Source of the DNA: Lapidilactobacillus concavus DSM 17758
GTDB taxonomy: Bacteria; Bacillota; Bacilli; Lactobacillales; Lactobacillaceae
Direction of reading: 5' to 3'
DNA length: 40,874 bases
Assembly (NCBI RefSeq): GCF_001435835.1
Contig: NZ_AZFX01000011.1
Location: 1-40,874 of the forward strand
Positions 6,755-17,495 of this stretch are shown in pieces. Both the position numbers and the translations under genes were made by a program. The notes under the pieces are model-generated. The model did not search any database. It worked only from the letters and a program-made list of their open reading frames with translations, and was not told the origin of the DNA. How positions within the stretch are numbered: position 1 is the stretch's first letter; every line of letters begins with the position of its first letter.

Positions 6755-9700
6755 TTGATAGGACATATCGTGAAATATGGTAAACATCGGACGCGTCGTT
6801 CGTATGCACGAATCAAAGAAGTCTTAAATTTACCAAATTTGATCGAGATCCAAACAAATTCTTACCAATGGTTCCTAGATGAAGGGCTTCAAAGCATGTT
6901 TCAAGATATCATGCCAATTGATGACTTTGCTGGAAATCTTTCGTTGGAATATGTCGGTTACAAGCTTCTTGAACCAAAATATACCGTTGAAGAGGCGCGT
7001 CAGCACGATGCAAATTACTCTGCACCATTGCATATTACGCTTAAGCTAACCAACCACGAGACAAATGAGATCAAAACTCAAGACGTCTTCTTTGGTGACT
7101 TCCCATTAATGACCGAACAAGGAACGTTTATTATTAATGGTGCAGAACGTGTTATTGTTTCTCAATTAGTCCGTTCACCTGGTGTTTATTTCAATTCATC
7201 CGTGGATAAGAATAGCCGTACTCTTTATGGCACCACTGTGATTCCTAACCGTGGTGCTTGGCTAGAATATGAATCTGATGCGAAGGATATTTCCTACGTC
7301 CGCATTGATCGGACACGTAAATTACCATTGTCCGTTCTGATCCGCGCACTTGGCTTTGGCTCGGATTCTGAAATTGTCGACCTGTTAGGCGAAGATGAAA
7401 GCTTAATGTTGACGATGGAAAAGGATGTCCATAAAGATACTTCTGATTCGCGTGTAACTGAATCGTTGAAGGATATTTATGAACGGTTACGCCCAGGCGA
7501 GCCTAAGACCGCTGATAGCTCACGTTCATTACTTTATGCGCGCTTTTTCGATCCAAAACGTTATGACCTCGCACCAGTTGGCCGTTACAAGATCAACAAA
7601 AAGCTTGGCTTGAAGCATCGTTTAATTAACCAAACCTTGGCTGAGACACTCGCTGATCCTGATACAGGTGAGATTTTAGCAACTAAAGGTACTTTGGTTG
7701 ACCGCGAAGTTATGGACAAATTAAGCCCATATTTAGCTCGTGATGACTTTAAGACGCAAACTTTCGAACCTTCTGAAGAGGGTGTCATTACTGAACCAAT
7801 GACGATTCAAACGATTAAAGTCGTTTCGCCTAATGATCCTGAAAAGGAAGTTCGTTTGATTGGTAATGCCAACATTCCTGAAGAAGTTAAACATATTACA
7901 CCCGCAGATATTATTGCCTCAATCAATTACTTCTTGAACTTACGCGAAGGCTTAGGTTCGACTGATGATATTGATCACTTGGGTAATCGTCGAATTCGTT
8001 CCGTGGGTGAGTTATTACAAAATCAATTCAGAATTGGTTTAGCTCGAATGGAACGTGTTGTTCGTGAGCGAATGTCAATTCAGGATATTGCGACTGTTAC
8101 ACCACAACAATTGATTAATATTCGTCCAGTTGTTGCTTCAATTAAAGAATTCTTCGGTTCTTCACAATTGTCACAGTTCATGGATCAAACTAATCCGCTC
8201 GGTGAGTTGACGCATAAACGTCGTCTTTCTGCATTAGGGCCTGGTGGTTTAACTCGTGATCGTGCCGGATATGAAGTTCGTGATGTTCACTACACGCATT
8301 ATGGTCGTATGTGTCCAATCGAAACTCCTGAAGGACCTAACATTGGTTTGATCAACAGCTTGGCTTCATACGCTGTTGTGAACAAATATGGGTTTATTGA
8401 AACTCCCTATCGTCGTGTTGACTGGTCTGATCACAAAGTTACTGACAAAATCGATTATCTGACTGCCGATGAAGAGGATAATTATATTGTTGCTCAGGCT
8501 AACTCACCATTGAATGAAGATGGTAGTTTCAAAGACGAGACCGTCTTGGCTCGTCACAAGGATGATAATATCGAAATCAGCCCTGAAAAAGTTGACTACA
8601 TGGACGTTTCGCCTAAACAGGTTGTTGCCGTCGCAACAGCTTGCATTCCTTTCTTGGAAAACGACGACTCGAACCGTGCGTTGATGGGAGCTAACATGCA
8701 GCGTCAAGCCGTACCATTGATCAACCCACATGCCCCATTAGTTGGTACTGGGATGGAATATGTTACTGCACATGACTCTGGGACAGCTTTACTTGCTAAG
8801 AATGCCGGGACAGTTGAATTTGTTGATGCAAAAGAAGTTCGTATTCGTCGTGAAGACGGAACGCTCGATAAGTATCCATTGATGAAATTCCGTCGTTCTA
8901 ATGCTGGTAAGAGTTATAATCAACGTCCAATCGTAGCCAAGGGTGATCACGTTGATGTGAGTGAGATTATTGCTGACGGTCCTGCTATGGAAAATGGGGA
9001 ATTAGCTTTAGGTCAGAACCCATTGATTGCTTTCATGACTTGGAATATGTATAACTTTGAAGATGCTGTTGTCTTGTCTGAACGTTTGGTTAAAGACGAT
9101 ATTTACACTTCAATCCATATTGAGGAGTATGAATCAGAAGCACGCGACACTAAGTTAGGGCCTGAAGAGATCACTCGTGAAATTCCTAATGTTGGTGAAG
9201 ATGCACTGAAAGACTTGAACGAGTTTGGTATCGTCCGTGTCGGTGCCGAAGTCCGTGATGGTGACATCTTAGTTGGTAAAGTTACGCCTAAGGGTGTCAC
9301 TGAATTATCCGCTGAGGAACGCTTACTTCACGCAATCTTTGGTGAAAAAGCCCGCGAAGTTCGTGACACATCATTGCGTGTTCCTCATGGTGGTGGCGGT
9401 ATTATCCAAGACGTGAAGATCTTTACGCGTGAAGCTGGCGATGAACTTTTACCTGGCGTCAACATGATGGTTCGGGTTTATATCACCCAGAAACGTAAGA
9501 TTCAAGTCGGTGATAAGATGGCCGGACGTCATGGTAATAAAGGGACCGTTTCAATCGTTGTTCCTGAAGAAGACATGCCATTTATGCCTGATGGTACCCC
9601 AATTGATATTCTCTTGAATCCAATGGGTGTGCCTTCACGTATGAATATTGGTCAGGTTTTGGAACTTCACTTAGGTATGGCTGCACGTAACTTGGGCATT

Positions 9701-10369
9701 CACGTCTCAACGCCTGTTTTCGATGGGGCTAATGATGATGACCTTTGGGAAACCGTTAAGGAGGCAGGCATGGCTAGTGATGGCAAGTCTGTCCTCTATG
9801 ATGGCCGAACAGGTGAACCATTCCATAACCGTATCTCTGTTGGTGTCATGTATTACATGAAGTTGGCCCACATGGTTGATGATAAGATCCATGCACGTTC
9901 AATCGGGCCTTACTCATTAGTTACACAACAACCATTAGGTGGTAAAGCACAGTTTGGTGGCCAGCGTTTTGGTGAAATGGAAGTTTGGGCACTTGAAGCT
10001 TATGGTGCTGCTTATACCCTACAAGAAATTTTGACCTACAAGTCAGATGATGTCGTTGGTCGTGTCAAAACTTATGAAGCGATTGTCAAAGGCGATCCAA
10101 TTCCTAAGCCTGGTGTTCCTGAATCCTTCCGTGTCTTGGTCAAAGAATTGCAATCCTTAGGTCTCGATATGAAGGTGCTTGATGCTGATCATCAAGAAAT
10201 TGAATTGCGTGATATGGACGATGAAGATAGTGAAGTTGTCAATAATGACGCCTTACAAAAGTATGCCGATGAACAGGATAAGAAGCACCAAGAAGAAGTT
10301 GCTCGTAAAGCTTTAGAAGAATTGACCGGAAAAGGTAATGAAGCTGAAGCTGACAAGGCCGAAAAATAA
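6755..10369 (+). CDS. rpoB: RNA polymerase beta subunit
   Basis: A 1204-residue subunit, collinear with Bacillus RpoB over its length. The rifampicin-pocket block (about residues 466-500, with [14 protein letters not shown] and [13 protein letters not shown]) shows the usual sensitive-type residues. Other hallmarks include [27 protein letters not shown] and [24 protein letters not shown]. The last 40 residues are an acidic/lysine-rich tail (EDSEVVNND to EADKAEK). I favour TTG at 6755: the anti-SD match AAGGGGTGA (6741-6749) overlaps the alternative GTG at 6746, and other RpoB proteins begin at the equivalent of this codon. rpoC follows after 36 bases. Confidence 0.98.
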   Translation: MIGHIVKYGKHRTRRSYARIKEVLNLPNLIEIQTNSYQWFLDEGLQSMFQDIMPIDDFAGNLSLEYVGYKLLEPKYTVEEARQHDANYSAPLHITLKLTNHETNEIKTQDVFFGDFPLMTEQGTFIINGAERVIVSQLVRSPGVYFNSSVDKNSRTLYGTTVIPNRGAWLEYESDAKDISYVRIDRTRKLPLSVLIRALGFGSDSEIVDLLGEDESLMLTMEKDVHKDTSDSRVTESLKDIYERLRPGEPKTADSSRSLLYARFFDPKRYDLAPVGRYKINKKLGLKHRLINQTLAETLADPDTGEILATKGTLVDREVMDKLSPYLARDDFKTQTFEPSEEGVITEPMTIQTIKVVSPNDPEKEVRLIGNANIPEEVKHITPADIIASINYFLNLREGLGSTDDIDHLGNRRIRSVGELLQNQFRIGLARMERVVRERMSIQDIATVTPQQLINIRPVVASIKEFFGSSQLSQFMDQTNPLGELTHKRRLSALGPGGLTRDRAGYEVRDVHYTHYGRMCPIETPEGPNIGLINSLASYAVVNKYGFIETPYRRVDWSDHKVTDKIDYLTADEEDNYIVAQANSPLNEDGSFKDETVLARHKDDNIEISPEKVDYMDVSPKQVVAVATACIPFLENDDSNRALMGANMQRQAVPLINPHAPLVGTGMEYVTAHDSGTALLAKNAGTVEFVDAKEVRIRREDGTLDKYPLMKFRRSNAGKSYNQRPIVAKGDHVDVSEIIADGPAMENGELALGQNPLIAFMTWNMYNFEDAVVLSERLVKDDIYTSIHIEEYESEARDTKLGPEEITREIPNVGEDALKDLNEFGIVRVGAEVRDGDILVGKVTPKGVTELSAEERLLHAIFGEKAREVRDTSLRVPHGGGGIIQDVKIFTREAGDELLPGVNMMVRVYITQKRKIQVGDKMAGRHGNKGTVSIVVPEEDMPFMPDGTPIDILLNPMGVPSRMNIGQVLELHLGMAARNLGIHVSTPVFDGANDDDLWETVKEAGMASDGKSVLYDGRTGEPFHNRISVGVMYYMKLAHMVDDKIHARSIGPYSLVTQQPLGGKAQFGGQRFGEMEVWALEAYGAAYTLQEILTYKSDDVVGRVKTYEAIVKGDPIPKPGVPESFRVLVKELQSLGLDMKVLDADHQEIELRDMDDEDSEVVNNDALQKYADEQDKKHQEEVARKALEELTGKGNEAEADKAEK

Positions 10370-10405
10370 GTTTACTGACTGAAAATTATAGGGAGGTCTA
10401 AATCT

Positions 10406-13400
10406 TTGATCGATGTAAATAAGTTTGAAAGTATGCAGATCGGACTTGCATCACCGGACAAGATTCGTAGTTGGTCTTACGGCGAAGTTAAGAAGCCCGA
10501 GACGATCAACTATCGAACTTTGAAACCCGAGCGTGATGGTCTGTTCGATGAACGCATTTTTGGACCCACGAAAGACTGGGAATGTGCCTGCGGTAAGTAC
10601 AAACGTGTCCGTTATAAGGGGATTGTTTGTGATCGCTGTGGTGTTGAAGTTACACGTTCTAAAGTTCGTCGTGAGCGGATGGGCCATATTGAATTGGCTG
10701 CACCTGTCACACATATCTGGTATTTCAAAGGTATTCCAAGTCGGATGGGTCTCGTCCTTGATATGAGCCCACGTGCGCTTGAAGAAATTATTTACTTTGC
10801 TTCATATGTTGTGATCGATCCTGGTGAAACAACACTTGAACGCAAGCAATTAATGACAGAGCAAGAATATCGTGAACGTATGGAAGAATTTCATGGTAAA
10901 TTCAATGCCAAAATGGGTGCTGAAGCTATCAAGGAATTACTCCAACAAGTTGATCTTGAAAAAGAAGTTGTCGAATTAAAAGAAGAATTAAAGAGTGCCC
11001 AAGGTCAAAAACGGACACGCGCAATTCGTCGTTTGGATATCTTAGATGCTTTCCGCCAATCAGGCAATCGTCCTGAATGGATGATTATGGATGCCATCCC
11101 AGTTATTCCACCAGATCTTCGTCCGATGGTACAGCTGGAGGGTGGCCGTTTTGCCACTTCTGACTTGAATGATTTGTATCGTCGTGTGATCAACCGAAAT
11201 AATCGTTTGAAACGATTATTAGACTTGAATGCGCCAAGTATCATCGTTCAAAACGAAAAGCGGATGCTACAAGAGGCCGTTGATGCGTTGATTGATAATG
11301 GTCGTCGTGGCCGTCCTGTTGCTGGACCTGGTAATCGTCCACTGAAGTCTCTTTCACATATGTTGAAAGGTAAACAGGGACGTTTCCGTCAGAACTTGTT
11401 AGGTAAGCGTGTTGATTATTCAGGCCGTTCAGTTATTGATGTCGGCCCAACGTTGAAGTTCTATCAGTGTGGGGTGCCACGTCAAATGGCTCTTGAGTTA
11501 TTTAAGCCTTTTGTCATGCATGAATTAGTCAAGCGCGACATTGCTTCTAACATCAAGAATGCTAAACGCAAGATTGAGCATCAAGACGACGATGTTTGGG
11601 ATGTTTTGGAAGATGTCATCAAAGAAAGACCAGTTCTTTTAAACCGTGCGCCTACATTACACCGTTTGGGAATCCAAGCTTTCGAGCCGGTATTGGTTGA
11701 TGGTAAATCTATCCGTTTGCATCCACTAGCTTGTGAAGCTTACAATGCCGATTTCGATGGTGATCAGATGGCTATTCACGTGCCACTTTCTGACGAAGCA
11801 CAGGCTGAGGCTCGTATGTTGATGCTTGCTGCCCACCATATCTTGGCACCTAAAGATGGTAAGCCTATCGTGACACCATCACAGGACGTTGTGTTGGGTA
11901 ACTATTACCTGACCCTTGAAGAACGTGGTCGTGAAGGCGAAGGCATGATCTTCAAGAATATTGGCGAAGTTTTGACAGCAATGCAGAACGGCGACGTTCA
12001 TTATCATACACGTATTGGATTAGCAATCGACTCGATGCCTGAGAAGCCTTTTGATGAGAAATATCGTCATGGCGTCTTAGTGACGAGCGTTGGTAAAGCC
12101 ATCTTTAATCAAGTCTTGCCAACTGATTTTCCATATCTGAATGAACCCACGTCCAAAAACTTAGTGGATGAGGATTTAAGTGACTACTACTTGAAGCCTG
12201 GCGAAGACATTCATGCAAAATTATCGGATGCTGAATTAGTCACACCATTCAAGAAGGGCTTCTTATCCGATATCATCGCTCAGGTCTTTAAAGTGTATAA
12301 GGTTCAACGTACTTCAGAGTTACTCGATGATATGAAAGAATTAGGTTACACGGTATGTACGCTTTCCGGCTTAACCGTCGGGGTTGCCGATGTACCAACC
12401 ATGCCTGATAAAGATCGTATTGTTGATGATGCTCACAAGAAAGTTGCGAACGTCTCGAAACAGTTCCGTCGTGGTTTGATTACTGACCAGGAACGCCATG
12501 ACCGTGTGATCACGATTTGGAACGATGCTAAGGATGAAATTCAACAAGAATTGGTTGATTCATTTGATCCTGCCAACCCAATTTCAATGATGAGTGATTC
12601 TGGTGCCCGTGGTTCGATTTCTAACTTTACACAGTTAGCTGGTATGCGTGGATTAATGGCTGCTCCTAACGGTGGTATGATGGAAGTTCCTGTAACGTCA
12701 AACTTCCGTGAAGGCTTATCAGTCATGGAAATGTTCATGTCAACTCACGGTGCTCGTAAAGGTATGACTGATACGGCCTTGAAGACTGCCGATTCTGGTT
12801 ATCTGACTAGACGTTTAGTCGACGTTGCGCAAGATGTCATTGTTCGCGAGGAAGATTGTGGCACTGACCGTGGTATCGTCATCAAGGCGATTCGCGAAGG
12901 TAATGAATTGATCGAGTCACTGTATGATCGTTTAGTTGGTCGTTATTTACAAAAATCAATCGTTAACCCTGAAACGGGTGAAACAATTGCAACTCGTGGT
13001 CAATTAGTTGACGAAGATACTGCTCATGCTATCGTTTATGCAGGTGTTGAACAAGCGACAATTCGTTCGGTCTTCACTTGTGATACCAAACATGGTGTCT
13101 GCAAGAAATGCTATGGTTACAACTTAGCAACTGGCGATGAAGTTGAGGTTGGTGAGGCAGTCGGTACGGTTGCTGCACAATCTATCGGTGAACCAGGTAC
13201 TCAGTTGACCATGCGTAACTTCCATTCCGGCGGTGTTGCTGGCGGCGAAGATATTACTCAAGGTTTACCACGTGTTCAAGAAATTTTTGAAGCTCGTAAT
13301 CCTAAGGGTCTTGCAGTGATCACTGAAGTTACGGGTACTGTGACGGCTATTGATGAGAATCCGGCTGAACATACTCGCGAAATCACCGTAGAAGGTACAA

Positions 13401-14077
13401 CGGATACCAGAACTTATAGTGTCCCTTATGCCTCAAGCGTAGCGGTTGCTGAGGGTGATCATGTTGAACGTGGTGCCAAGTTAACTGGTGGTTCAATCGA
13501 TCCTAAGCAATTAATTCGTGTGTGTGACGTCATTACAACTGAAAACTACTTGTTATCCGAAGTTCAAAAGACGTATCGGATGCAGGGTGTTGAAATTAGT
13601 GATAAGCACGTCGAGGTAATGGTTCGTCAGATGTTACGCAAGATTCGTGTACTGGATCCCGGTGATACAGAAATCTTACCAGGGACATTACTTGATATTG
13701 CGGACTTCACTGAACAAAACCAAATCACTTTGGTCAATGGTGGTATTCCTGCAACTGGCCGTCCTGTTTTACTTGGAATTACTAAGGCATCATTGGAGAC
13801 AAATAGTTTCTTATCTGCCGCATCATTCCAGGAAACAACACGTGTTCTGACAGACGCTTCGATCCGTGGTAAAAATGATCCATTGATTGGTCTGAAGGAA
13901 AATGTCATCATTGGTAAAATCGTTCCTGCAGGTACTGGTATGGCGAAGTATCGTCATATGGAACCAGAAATGGTCGGTGCTTCCTCTCAAAGCATTTACT
14001 CGATTTCCGACATCGAAAAGCAAATGAAGGAAAAGAGCGAGGCTGAAGCTGAAGCCAGCAAAGATGATCATAAATAA
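10406..14077 (+). CDS. rpoC: RNA polymerase beta' subunit
   Basis: 1223 residues. The N-terminal zinc ribbon uses C60, C62, C75 and C78. The catalytic NADFDGDQM motif lies at 447-455, with D449, D451 and D453 binding the active-site magnesium. A second four-cysteine zinc site is formed around C818 and C892, C899 and C902. Bridge-helix and trigger-loop regions ([20 protein letters not shown] onward) are intact. The start is TTG at 10406 behind GGGAGGTC (10391-10398). It is cotranscribed with rpoB and closed by a terminator 30 bases downstream. The C-terminus is a charged tail rich in K and E. Confidence 0.98.
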   Translation: MIDVNKFESMQIGLASPDKIRSWSYGEVKKPETINYRTLKPERDGLFDERIFGPTKDWECACGKYKRVRYKGIVCDRCGVEVTRSKVRRERMGHIELAAPVTHIWYFKGIPSRMGLVLDMSPRALEEIIYFASYVVIDPGETTLERKQLMTEQEYRERMEEFHGKFNAKMGAEAIKELLQQVDLEKEVVELKEELKSAQGQKRTRAIRRLDILDAFRQSGNRPEWMIMDAIPVIPPDLRPMVQLEGGRFATSDLNDLYRRVINRNNRLKRLLDLNAPSIIVQNEKRMLQEAVDALIDNGRRGRPVAGPGNRPLKSLSHMLKGKQGRFRQNLLGKRVDYSGRSVIDVGPTLKFYQCGVPRQMALELFKPFVMHELVKRDIASNIKNAKRKIEHQDDDVWDVLEDVIKERPVLLNRAPTLHRLGIQAFEPVLVDGKSIRLHPLACEAYNADFDGDQMAIHVPLSDEAQAEARMLMLAAHHILAPKDGKPIVTPSQDVVLGNYYLTLEERGREGEGMIFKNIGEVLTAMQNGDVHYHTRIGLAIDSMPEKPFDEKYRHGVLVTSVGKAIFNQVLPTDFPYLNEPTSKNLVDEDLSDYYLKPGEDIHAKLSDAELVTPFKKGFLSDIIAQVFKVYKVQRTSELLDDMKELGYTVCTLSGLTVGVADVPTMPDKDRIVDDAHKKVANVSKQFRRGLITDQERHDRVITIWNDAKDEIQQELVDSFDPANPISMMSDSGARGSISNFTQLAGMRGLMAAPNGGMMEVPVTSNFREGLSVMEMFMSTHGARKGMTDTALKTADSGYLTRRLVDVAQDVIVREEDCGTDRGIVIKAIREGNELIESLYDRLVGRYLQKSIVNPETGETIATRGQLVDEDTAHAIVYAGVEQATIRSVFTCDTKHGVCKKCYGYNLATGDEVEVGEAVGTVAAQSIGEPGTQLTMRNFHSGGVAGGEDITQGLPRVQEIFEARNPKGLAVITEVTGTVTAIDENPAEHTREITVEGTTDTRTYSVPYASSVAVAEGDHVERGAKLTGGSIDPKQLIRVCDVITTENYLLSEVQKTYRMQGVEISDKHVEVMVRQMLRKIRVLDPGDTEILPGTLLDIADFTEQNQITLVNGGIPATGRPVLLGITKASLETNSFLSAASFQETTRVLTDASIRGKNDPLIGLKENVIIGKIVPAGTGMAKYRHMEPEMVGASSQSIYSISDIEKQMKEKSEAEAEASKDDHK

Positions 14078-14106
14078 AGAATAGAGGATTTATCCCTGTC
14101 TTTGAG

Positions 14107-14145
14107 CAGCATGATAACGACTTTTCGTTGTCATGCTGTTTTTTT
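14107..14145 (+). terminator. Terminator of rpoB-rpoC
   Basis: CAGCATGATAACGA (14107-14120) pairs with TCGTTGTCATGCTG (14125-14138), with one wobble pair, and is followed by seven T residues. The convergent prepilin peptidase gene ends seven bases further on, so this hairpin stops transcription toward it. Confidence 0.9.
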
Positions 14146-14151
14146 GCGTTC

Positions 14152-14850
14152 TTAGAATCTAAGAGGTAACCAAGGTATAAGAAAATAAGCCATATAGAAA
14201 AACGGGATGAAGGCAATTTCAATGTTTGGCAGATAATGATGACGATAATATTTCAGGATGACGAATAGACATGCAAACAGTGTGAGCCAAAGTGTTATTT
14301 GAAGCCCAAATGCCAAAACGAGAATGACAATTAGTTCAATATCTGCTAAACCTAGTCCATGAGTGAGACTGGAAAGAAGCCACAGCACGATGGCAACAAC
14401 TAGGGCGGGTAGTAAGTTAGCAAACAATGCACGATTTTGTAAGATGATGGTTAGGCTGAACATTAGGGTTAATACAAGTTGATCAACATAGTGGTATGCC
14501 AGATCAAAAATAGCGGCATAGAATAGCAGCAGGAATAAACTGGCTCCCAGAAGATGATAAGTGTTATATTGATTAAGAATCCAACAACTACTGAGGCCAC
14601 CAATGATCTCAATGAAGCATGATTGTGGTGAAATCCAATTATGGCAAAAGCGACAGTTGCCGCCTTGATTGAAATAACCGATAATCGGAATGAGATCATA
14701 ATATTGCAGTTTGGTTTGGCAATGATCACAGTGAGATGGCGTAAAAACGACATCCAATCCCTGTGGTAAGCGTTCGACAACTAAGGCAAAAAACGAGCCA
14801 ATGGTTGCACCAAACATGAAGGCAAGTAAATTAATTAAAAGTATCATCAT
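14152..14850 (-). CDS. comC: Prepilin peptidase, ComC-like (A24 family)
   Basis: A 232-residue integral membrane protein. The cytoplasmic zinc-binding cysteines are C41, C44, C66 and C69 (two CxxC pairs). About seven further hydrophobic segments follow. The A24 aspartates are seen at D116 (FDLAYHYVD) and D170 in GLGLADIEL, which stands in for the classical GxGD motif. Such enzymes cleave and N-methylate type IV prepilin-like proteins, in Firmicutes chiefly the ComG pseudopilins of the DNA uptake machine. The start is ATG 14850 with GAGGT upstream. It is a single gene, convergent with rpoC; comG genes are not in the window. Confidence 0.87.
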   Translation of the reverse strand: MMILLINLLAFMFGATIGSFFALVVERLPQGLDVVFTPSHCDHCQTKLQYYDLIPIIGYFNQGGNCRFCHNWISPQSCFIEIIGGLSSCWILNQYNTYHLLGASLFLLLFYAAIFDLAYHYVDQLVLTLMFSLTIILQNRALFANLLPALVVAIVLWLLSSLTHGLGLADIELIVILVLAFGLQITLWLTLFACLFVILKYYRHHYLPNIEIAFIPFFYMAYFLIPWLPLRF

Positions 14851-14984
14851 TTCTACCTCGATTTTTTCGTTCTAAAGGTAGATACACCGAAAAATAATTT
14901 CTCGTTTTATCAACTAGCGGAAAGTTTTATTCGGCATCACAAAATGAAAGTTATTAATCAACAGAATAAGGAACTAATCAATAC

Positions 14985-15022
14985 CCACATGAATTTATAA
15001 AAATAATTTATGTGGTTTTTTT
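14985..15022 (+). terminator. Orphan plus-strand terminator
   Basis: An 11-bp stem CCACATGAATT / AATTTATGTGG (one G-U) with a seven-to-nine base loop and seven T residues. No intact plus-strand gene lies before it: 14851-14984 shows no open frame of note and only the divergent prepilin peptidase upstream region. It is probably left over from a gene that has been deleted. Confidence 0.75.
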
Positions 15023-15438
15023 ACGGCAAACATACGACCTCAAGGATGCAATTTTCTATTTAACTCCAGCGGCGGTCCGAGATATAGCCATCGTTTATTT
15101 GACGAACTTTCATTGAGGTGCAAAACGAATGAGCGGTTATTCTTTAAGCCAGAATGGGTTGCTTTTTCAACAAGTCAATTAGAAAAGATGAAGAAAATAT
15201 GACAGCCGTGTTTTGATACCGCTGAATCAGTAGCTTTTACGGATGAAAGTAGGGATGAAGTAGCATCGATCAGGCTTCTTAAAGCTCATTTAAAAAGAAC
15301 TAGTTCTTTTTTGAAGCCGAACAACAACCTGAGAAAATAGATCCGCGCACTGTCTTGGTTTTTTGTAACGGTGAAAGTCCTAGATATGGTAAAATTGAAA
15401 TCAGAAAAGCTAATATGGAGGCCGCTATCACAAATTAG
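15023..15438 (+). pseudogene. Unidentified degraded gene
   Basis: A coherent protein-like reading can be followed in one frame from about 15023, through SSGGPRYSHRLFDELSL and LFFKPEWVAFSTSQLEKM, to a TGA at 15200-15202. It continues in the same frame through DTAESVAFTDESRDEV to a T-run at about 15306-15312. Reading then shifts to another frame (DPRTVLVFCNGESPRYG) until TAG at 15436-15438. I do not recognise the family. One in-frame stop plus one frameshift, no start codon with a ribosome site, and an adjacent ribokinase relic all suggest decay. It could be a fragment of a larger gene that lost its 5' end at the orphan terminator. Confidence 0.5.
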
Positions 15439-15441
15439 ATT

Positions 15442-15740
15442 ATAATAATCGGCAGTATCAATGTTGATTGGATTCTACATATCGATCAACTGCCCGCAGC
15501 TGGTGAAATCATTTCAATGAACAACTTAACACTTGCTGCCGGTGACCAAGGAGCAAAACAGGTCATCGCTGCGGTTCGTTCGGGTACGCGAACAAACTTC
15601 ATTGGTTCTTTTGCCAGTATGTTAATGCCCGATTTTAGCAACATGGAATAAGTCATGCAGATGCTACAGTCACATCTGGATTCGCCGTACAGAAACTCTC
15701 GTCATTTCCTTCAATTCCCACTCGACGACGGACTAACTGA
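15442..15740 (+). pseudogene. Ribokinase-like (PfkB family) relic, internally deleted
   Basis: The first 69 codons read IIIGSINVDWILHIDQLP, then GEIISMNNLTLAAGDQGAKQ and AAVRSGTRTNFIGSF. This matches the N-terminus of ribokinases (GSxNVD, LPxxGE, and the sugar-binding GGKGANQ, here GDQGAKQ). It stops at TAA 15649. In a different frame, 15653-15740 reads HADATVTSGFAVQKL and SFPSIPTRR, like the ribokinase C-terminus (SIPTREEV). The ATP site and catalytic GAGD region, roughly two thirds of the gene, are missing. There is no start codon: TAG lies just upstream in frame. Not functional. Confidence 0.8.
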
Positions 15741-15760
15741 ATTCTAAAGAGGACAAATAA

Positions 15761-16576
15761 ATGACTATCAAATTAATCGCAATAGACGTCGATGATACGT
15801 TACTCAGTAGCAAGCAAGAACTCCTAGATAGTACGATTGAAGTCATTCAGCAGGCGTTGACAAAAAGCATAAAAGTTGTACTTTGCACAGGTCGTCCACT
15901 TGCGGGAGTGACTCATTTCTTAGCGCAATTAGGTATCGAAGGTTCAAACCAGTATGTTATTACTTTCAACGGCGCGGTGATTGAGACCGTTACTGGCGAA
16001 GTTGTTGCTAAGCATTTGTTAGACAATGCCACCTATCGTGCTCTAACCGCTTTTGCGGAAAAGAAGGGCATTCCGTTCAACGTGCTAGATGAGCACAGTA
16101 GTATCTACACAGCCAGTCATGATGTCAATTGGATCACCGTTGTCCAGGCATATGAGAATCTTGCAGGCATCTACGTGCGTACTCCAGACGAGCAGTCGGC
16201 CGACTTTTCAATCGCGAAAGGTCTCTTCATCGGCGAGGCGGAACAACTAGACTTGGTTGAGAACGAGGTGCGTAGTACATTCTCACCTGACTTCTATGTT
16301 GTGCGGTCCGGTAGAAATTTCCTCGAGGTTCTAAACCAACACGTCAACAAAGGGCAAGCCTTAAAAGACCTAGCTGCCAAGTTAGGTCTCGAGTCTGCTG
16401 AAGTTATGGCTATTGGCGACGAACAAAATGATATTCCAATGTTTGACTTCGCCGGCATAGCAATTGCGATGGGCAATGGCTCTGAGCTGGCTAAAGACCA
16501 TGCGACATATATAACATCGACTAATGATGCTGATGGCATTGCTGAAGCTGTCCGAAAATTTGTGCTTACCGATTAA
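15761..16576 (+). CDS. Cof-type HAD-IIB sugar-phosphate phosphatase
   Basis: A 271-residue, apparently intact HAD hydrolase. Motif I is DVDDTL (D9, nucleophile D; D11, acid/base), motif II is in LCTGRP (about 42-47), and motif IV is GDEQNDIPMF (from residue 219) with the metal-binding aspartates. The central cap is of the Cof/YidA type. These enzymes dephosphorylate sugar phosphates or similar phosphate esters; the substrate cannot be told. AAAGAGGA (15746-15753) lies 7 bases before ATG. It sits between two decayed genes, so it may once have belonged to a sugar (ribose-type) operon with the upstream ribokinase. No terminator is evident after it. Confidence 0.88.
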   Translation: MTIKLIAIDVDDTLLSSKQELLDSTIEVIQQALTKSIKVVLCTGRPLAGVTHFLAQLGIEGSNQYVITFNGAVIETVTGEVVAKHLLDNATYRALTAFAEKKGIPFNVLDEHSSIYTASHDVNWITVVQAYENLAGIYVRTPDEQSADFSIAKGLFIGEAEQLDLVENEVRSTFSPDFYVVRSGRNFLEVLNQHVNKGQALKDLAAKLGLESAEVMAIGDEQNDIPMFDFAGIAIAMGNGSELAKDHATYITSTNDADGIAEAVRKFVLTD

Positions 16577-17268
16577 TCTGGTCGAGAATAATCGCTCTGT
16601 CAATTAGAGCCAGATCACTCTCGGAAGCGCGATGTGCGACCACCAGAACAATTTTTCCAGTGCTAAGAATTATCTCTTGAATACATTCAGTACCCTTGTT
16701 ATTAAGATTATTAAGGGGACTAGTTGATTCGTCTACAATCAGTATCGGACGATTCAAGATAAGTGCATGAGCAATTTCTACGCCTTTTTTTGACCGTTAG
16801 AGAGATTGTTTCCGCTGATTCCCACTGCATAATCCAAGCCTTTTTGTTCAACGAATTCCACGAGTCCTACGGATTTAATTGTCATATTTAGCAGGCCTTC
16901 AGTAAGATCTTGGCCAAGCATCATATTGTAATCTCAGACATCGTCAATCAAAATTACTTCTTGGTGAAATCACAGAAAAAGTTGATGACTGGGCTAATGA
17001 ATTGACTTGCGGGATTGCTGATCATAAAGAGGACGCCAAGTGAGATATTTCCTTGCACGAGAAGAGGTACACCGAAAGTATCTGGGAAAATACGACTAAA
17101 TGAATCGGCGGCAGTATCAACCGTCCGATTAGATAAATTCCTTAACAGACTCACACGAAGGAGTGGCGTGCGCCATTTCATGCGCGGAACTTTTGAGGCT
17201 GTCCGAAGTATTATTTTCGGGGGTCGAATGATGAAACAGTCAATGATTAGGGAATTTAAGCCGATCAA
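16566..17268 (-). pseudogene. ABC exporter (fused permease-ATPase) relic
   Basis: Read on the minus strand, 17268-16954 encodes a transmembrane-domain remnant ending in GVLFMISNPASQFISPVINF, like the last helices of ABC exporters. Reading resumes in ATPase sequence with GQDLTEGLLN, an LSGGQ-like signature LSNGQ, the Walker B-like LIVDESTS and an H-loop VAHR. The ATPase part is broken by a TGA and by loss of one base in a seven-T run at 16785-16791. Walker A, between the two halves, is absent, as is most of the permease. It overlaps the last 11 bases of the HAD gene on the other strand. Not functional. Confidence 0.75.
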
Positions 17269-17315
17269 AACAATAAACTGAGAAAATAAAACCGCTCACT
17301 TTTATCAATGCCGAT

Positions 17316-17344
17316 TTGACATCTTCTGGTGTTCGTGCTAATGT
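17316..17344 (+). promoter_or_regulatory. Promoter of the str operon (rpsL-rpsG-fusA)
   Basis: Perfect -35 TTGACA (17316-17321), a 17-base spacer and -10 TAATGT (17339-17344). It gives a leader of about 145 bases before rpsL. Confidence 0.82.
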
Positions 17345-17403
17345 ATTTAAGGTGCTTAATGAATATTGTTCGATGCTTCGGTGTCCGTGCTGCTTTATTC
17401 CAA

Positions 17404-17450
17404 GCCTATATTCATTTAGGCGTTATTTTTTACCAAAAAAAGAACCGCCT
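17404..17450 (+). promoter_or_regulatory. str operon leader with two overlapping hairpins
   Basis: GCCTA (17404-17408) can pair with TAGGC (17417-17421). Alternatively AGGCG (17418-17422) and the following T run can pair with the A run and CGCCT (17446-17450). The two helices share 17418-17421 and so exclude one another. This resembles a leader switch, but no regulator or ligand can be named from the sequence. Confidence 0.4.
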
Positions 17451-17495
17451 GGATGTGTGTACTTAAACCAGAATAATAATTGAGGAGGATCTTTG

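Noticed and set aside
8150-8260. Rifampicin-resistance changes in rpoB; also streptomycin in rpsL, macrolide in rplD/rplV, spectinomycin in rpsE
   Set aside because: All the classical positions I can place show the usual sensitive-type residues.
16576-16615. ATCTGG...CCAGAT hairpin after the HAD gene as terminator
   Set aside because: There is an inner CTCT/AGAG helix but no T run, and the sequence is coding remnant of the ABC relic on the other strand.
17015-17281. Plus-strand 88-codon frame before the str promoter
   Set aside because: It is antisense to the ABC exporter permease relic, which has recognisable similarity on the minus strand.
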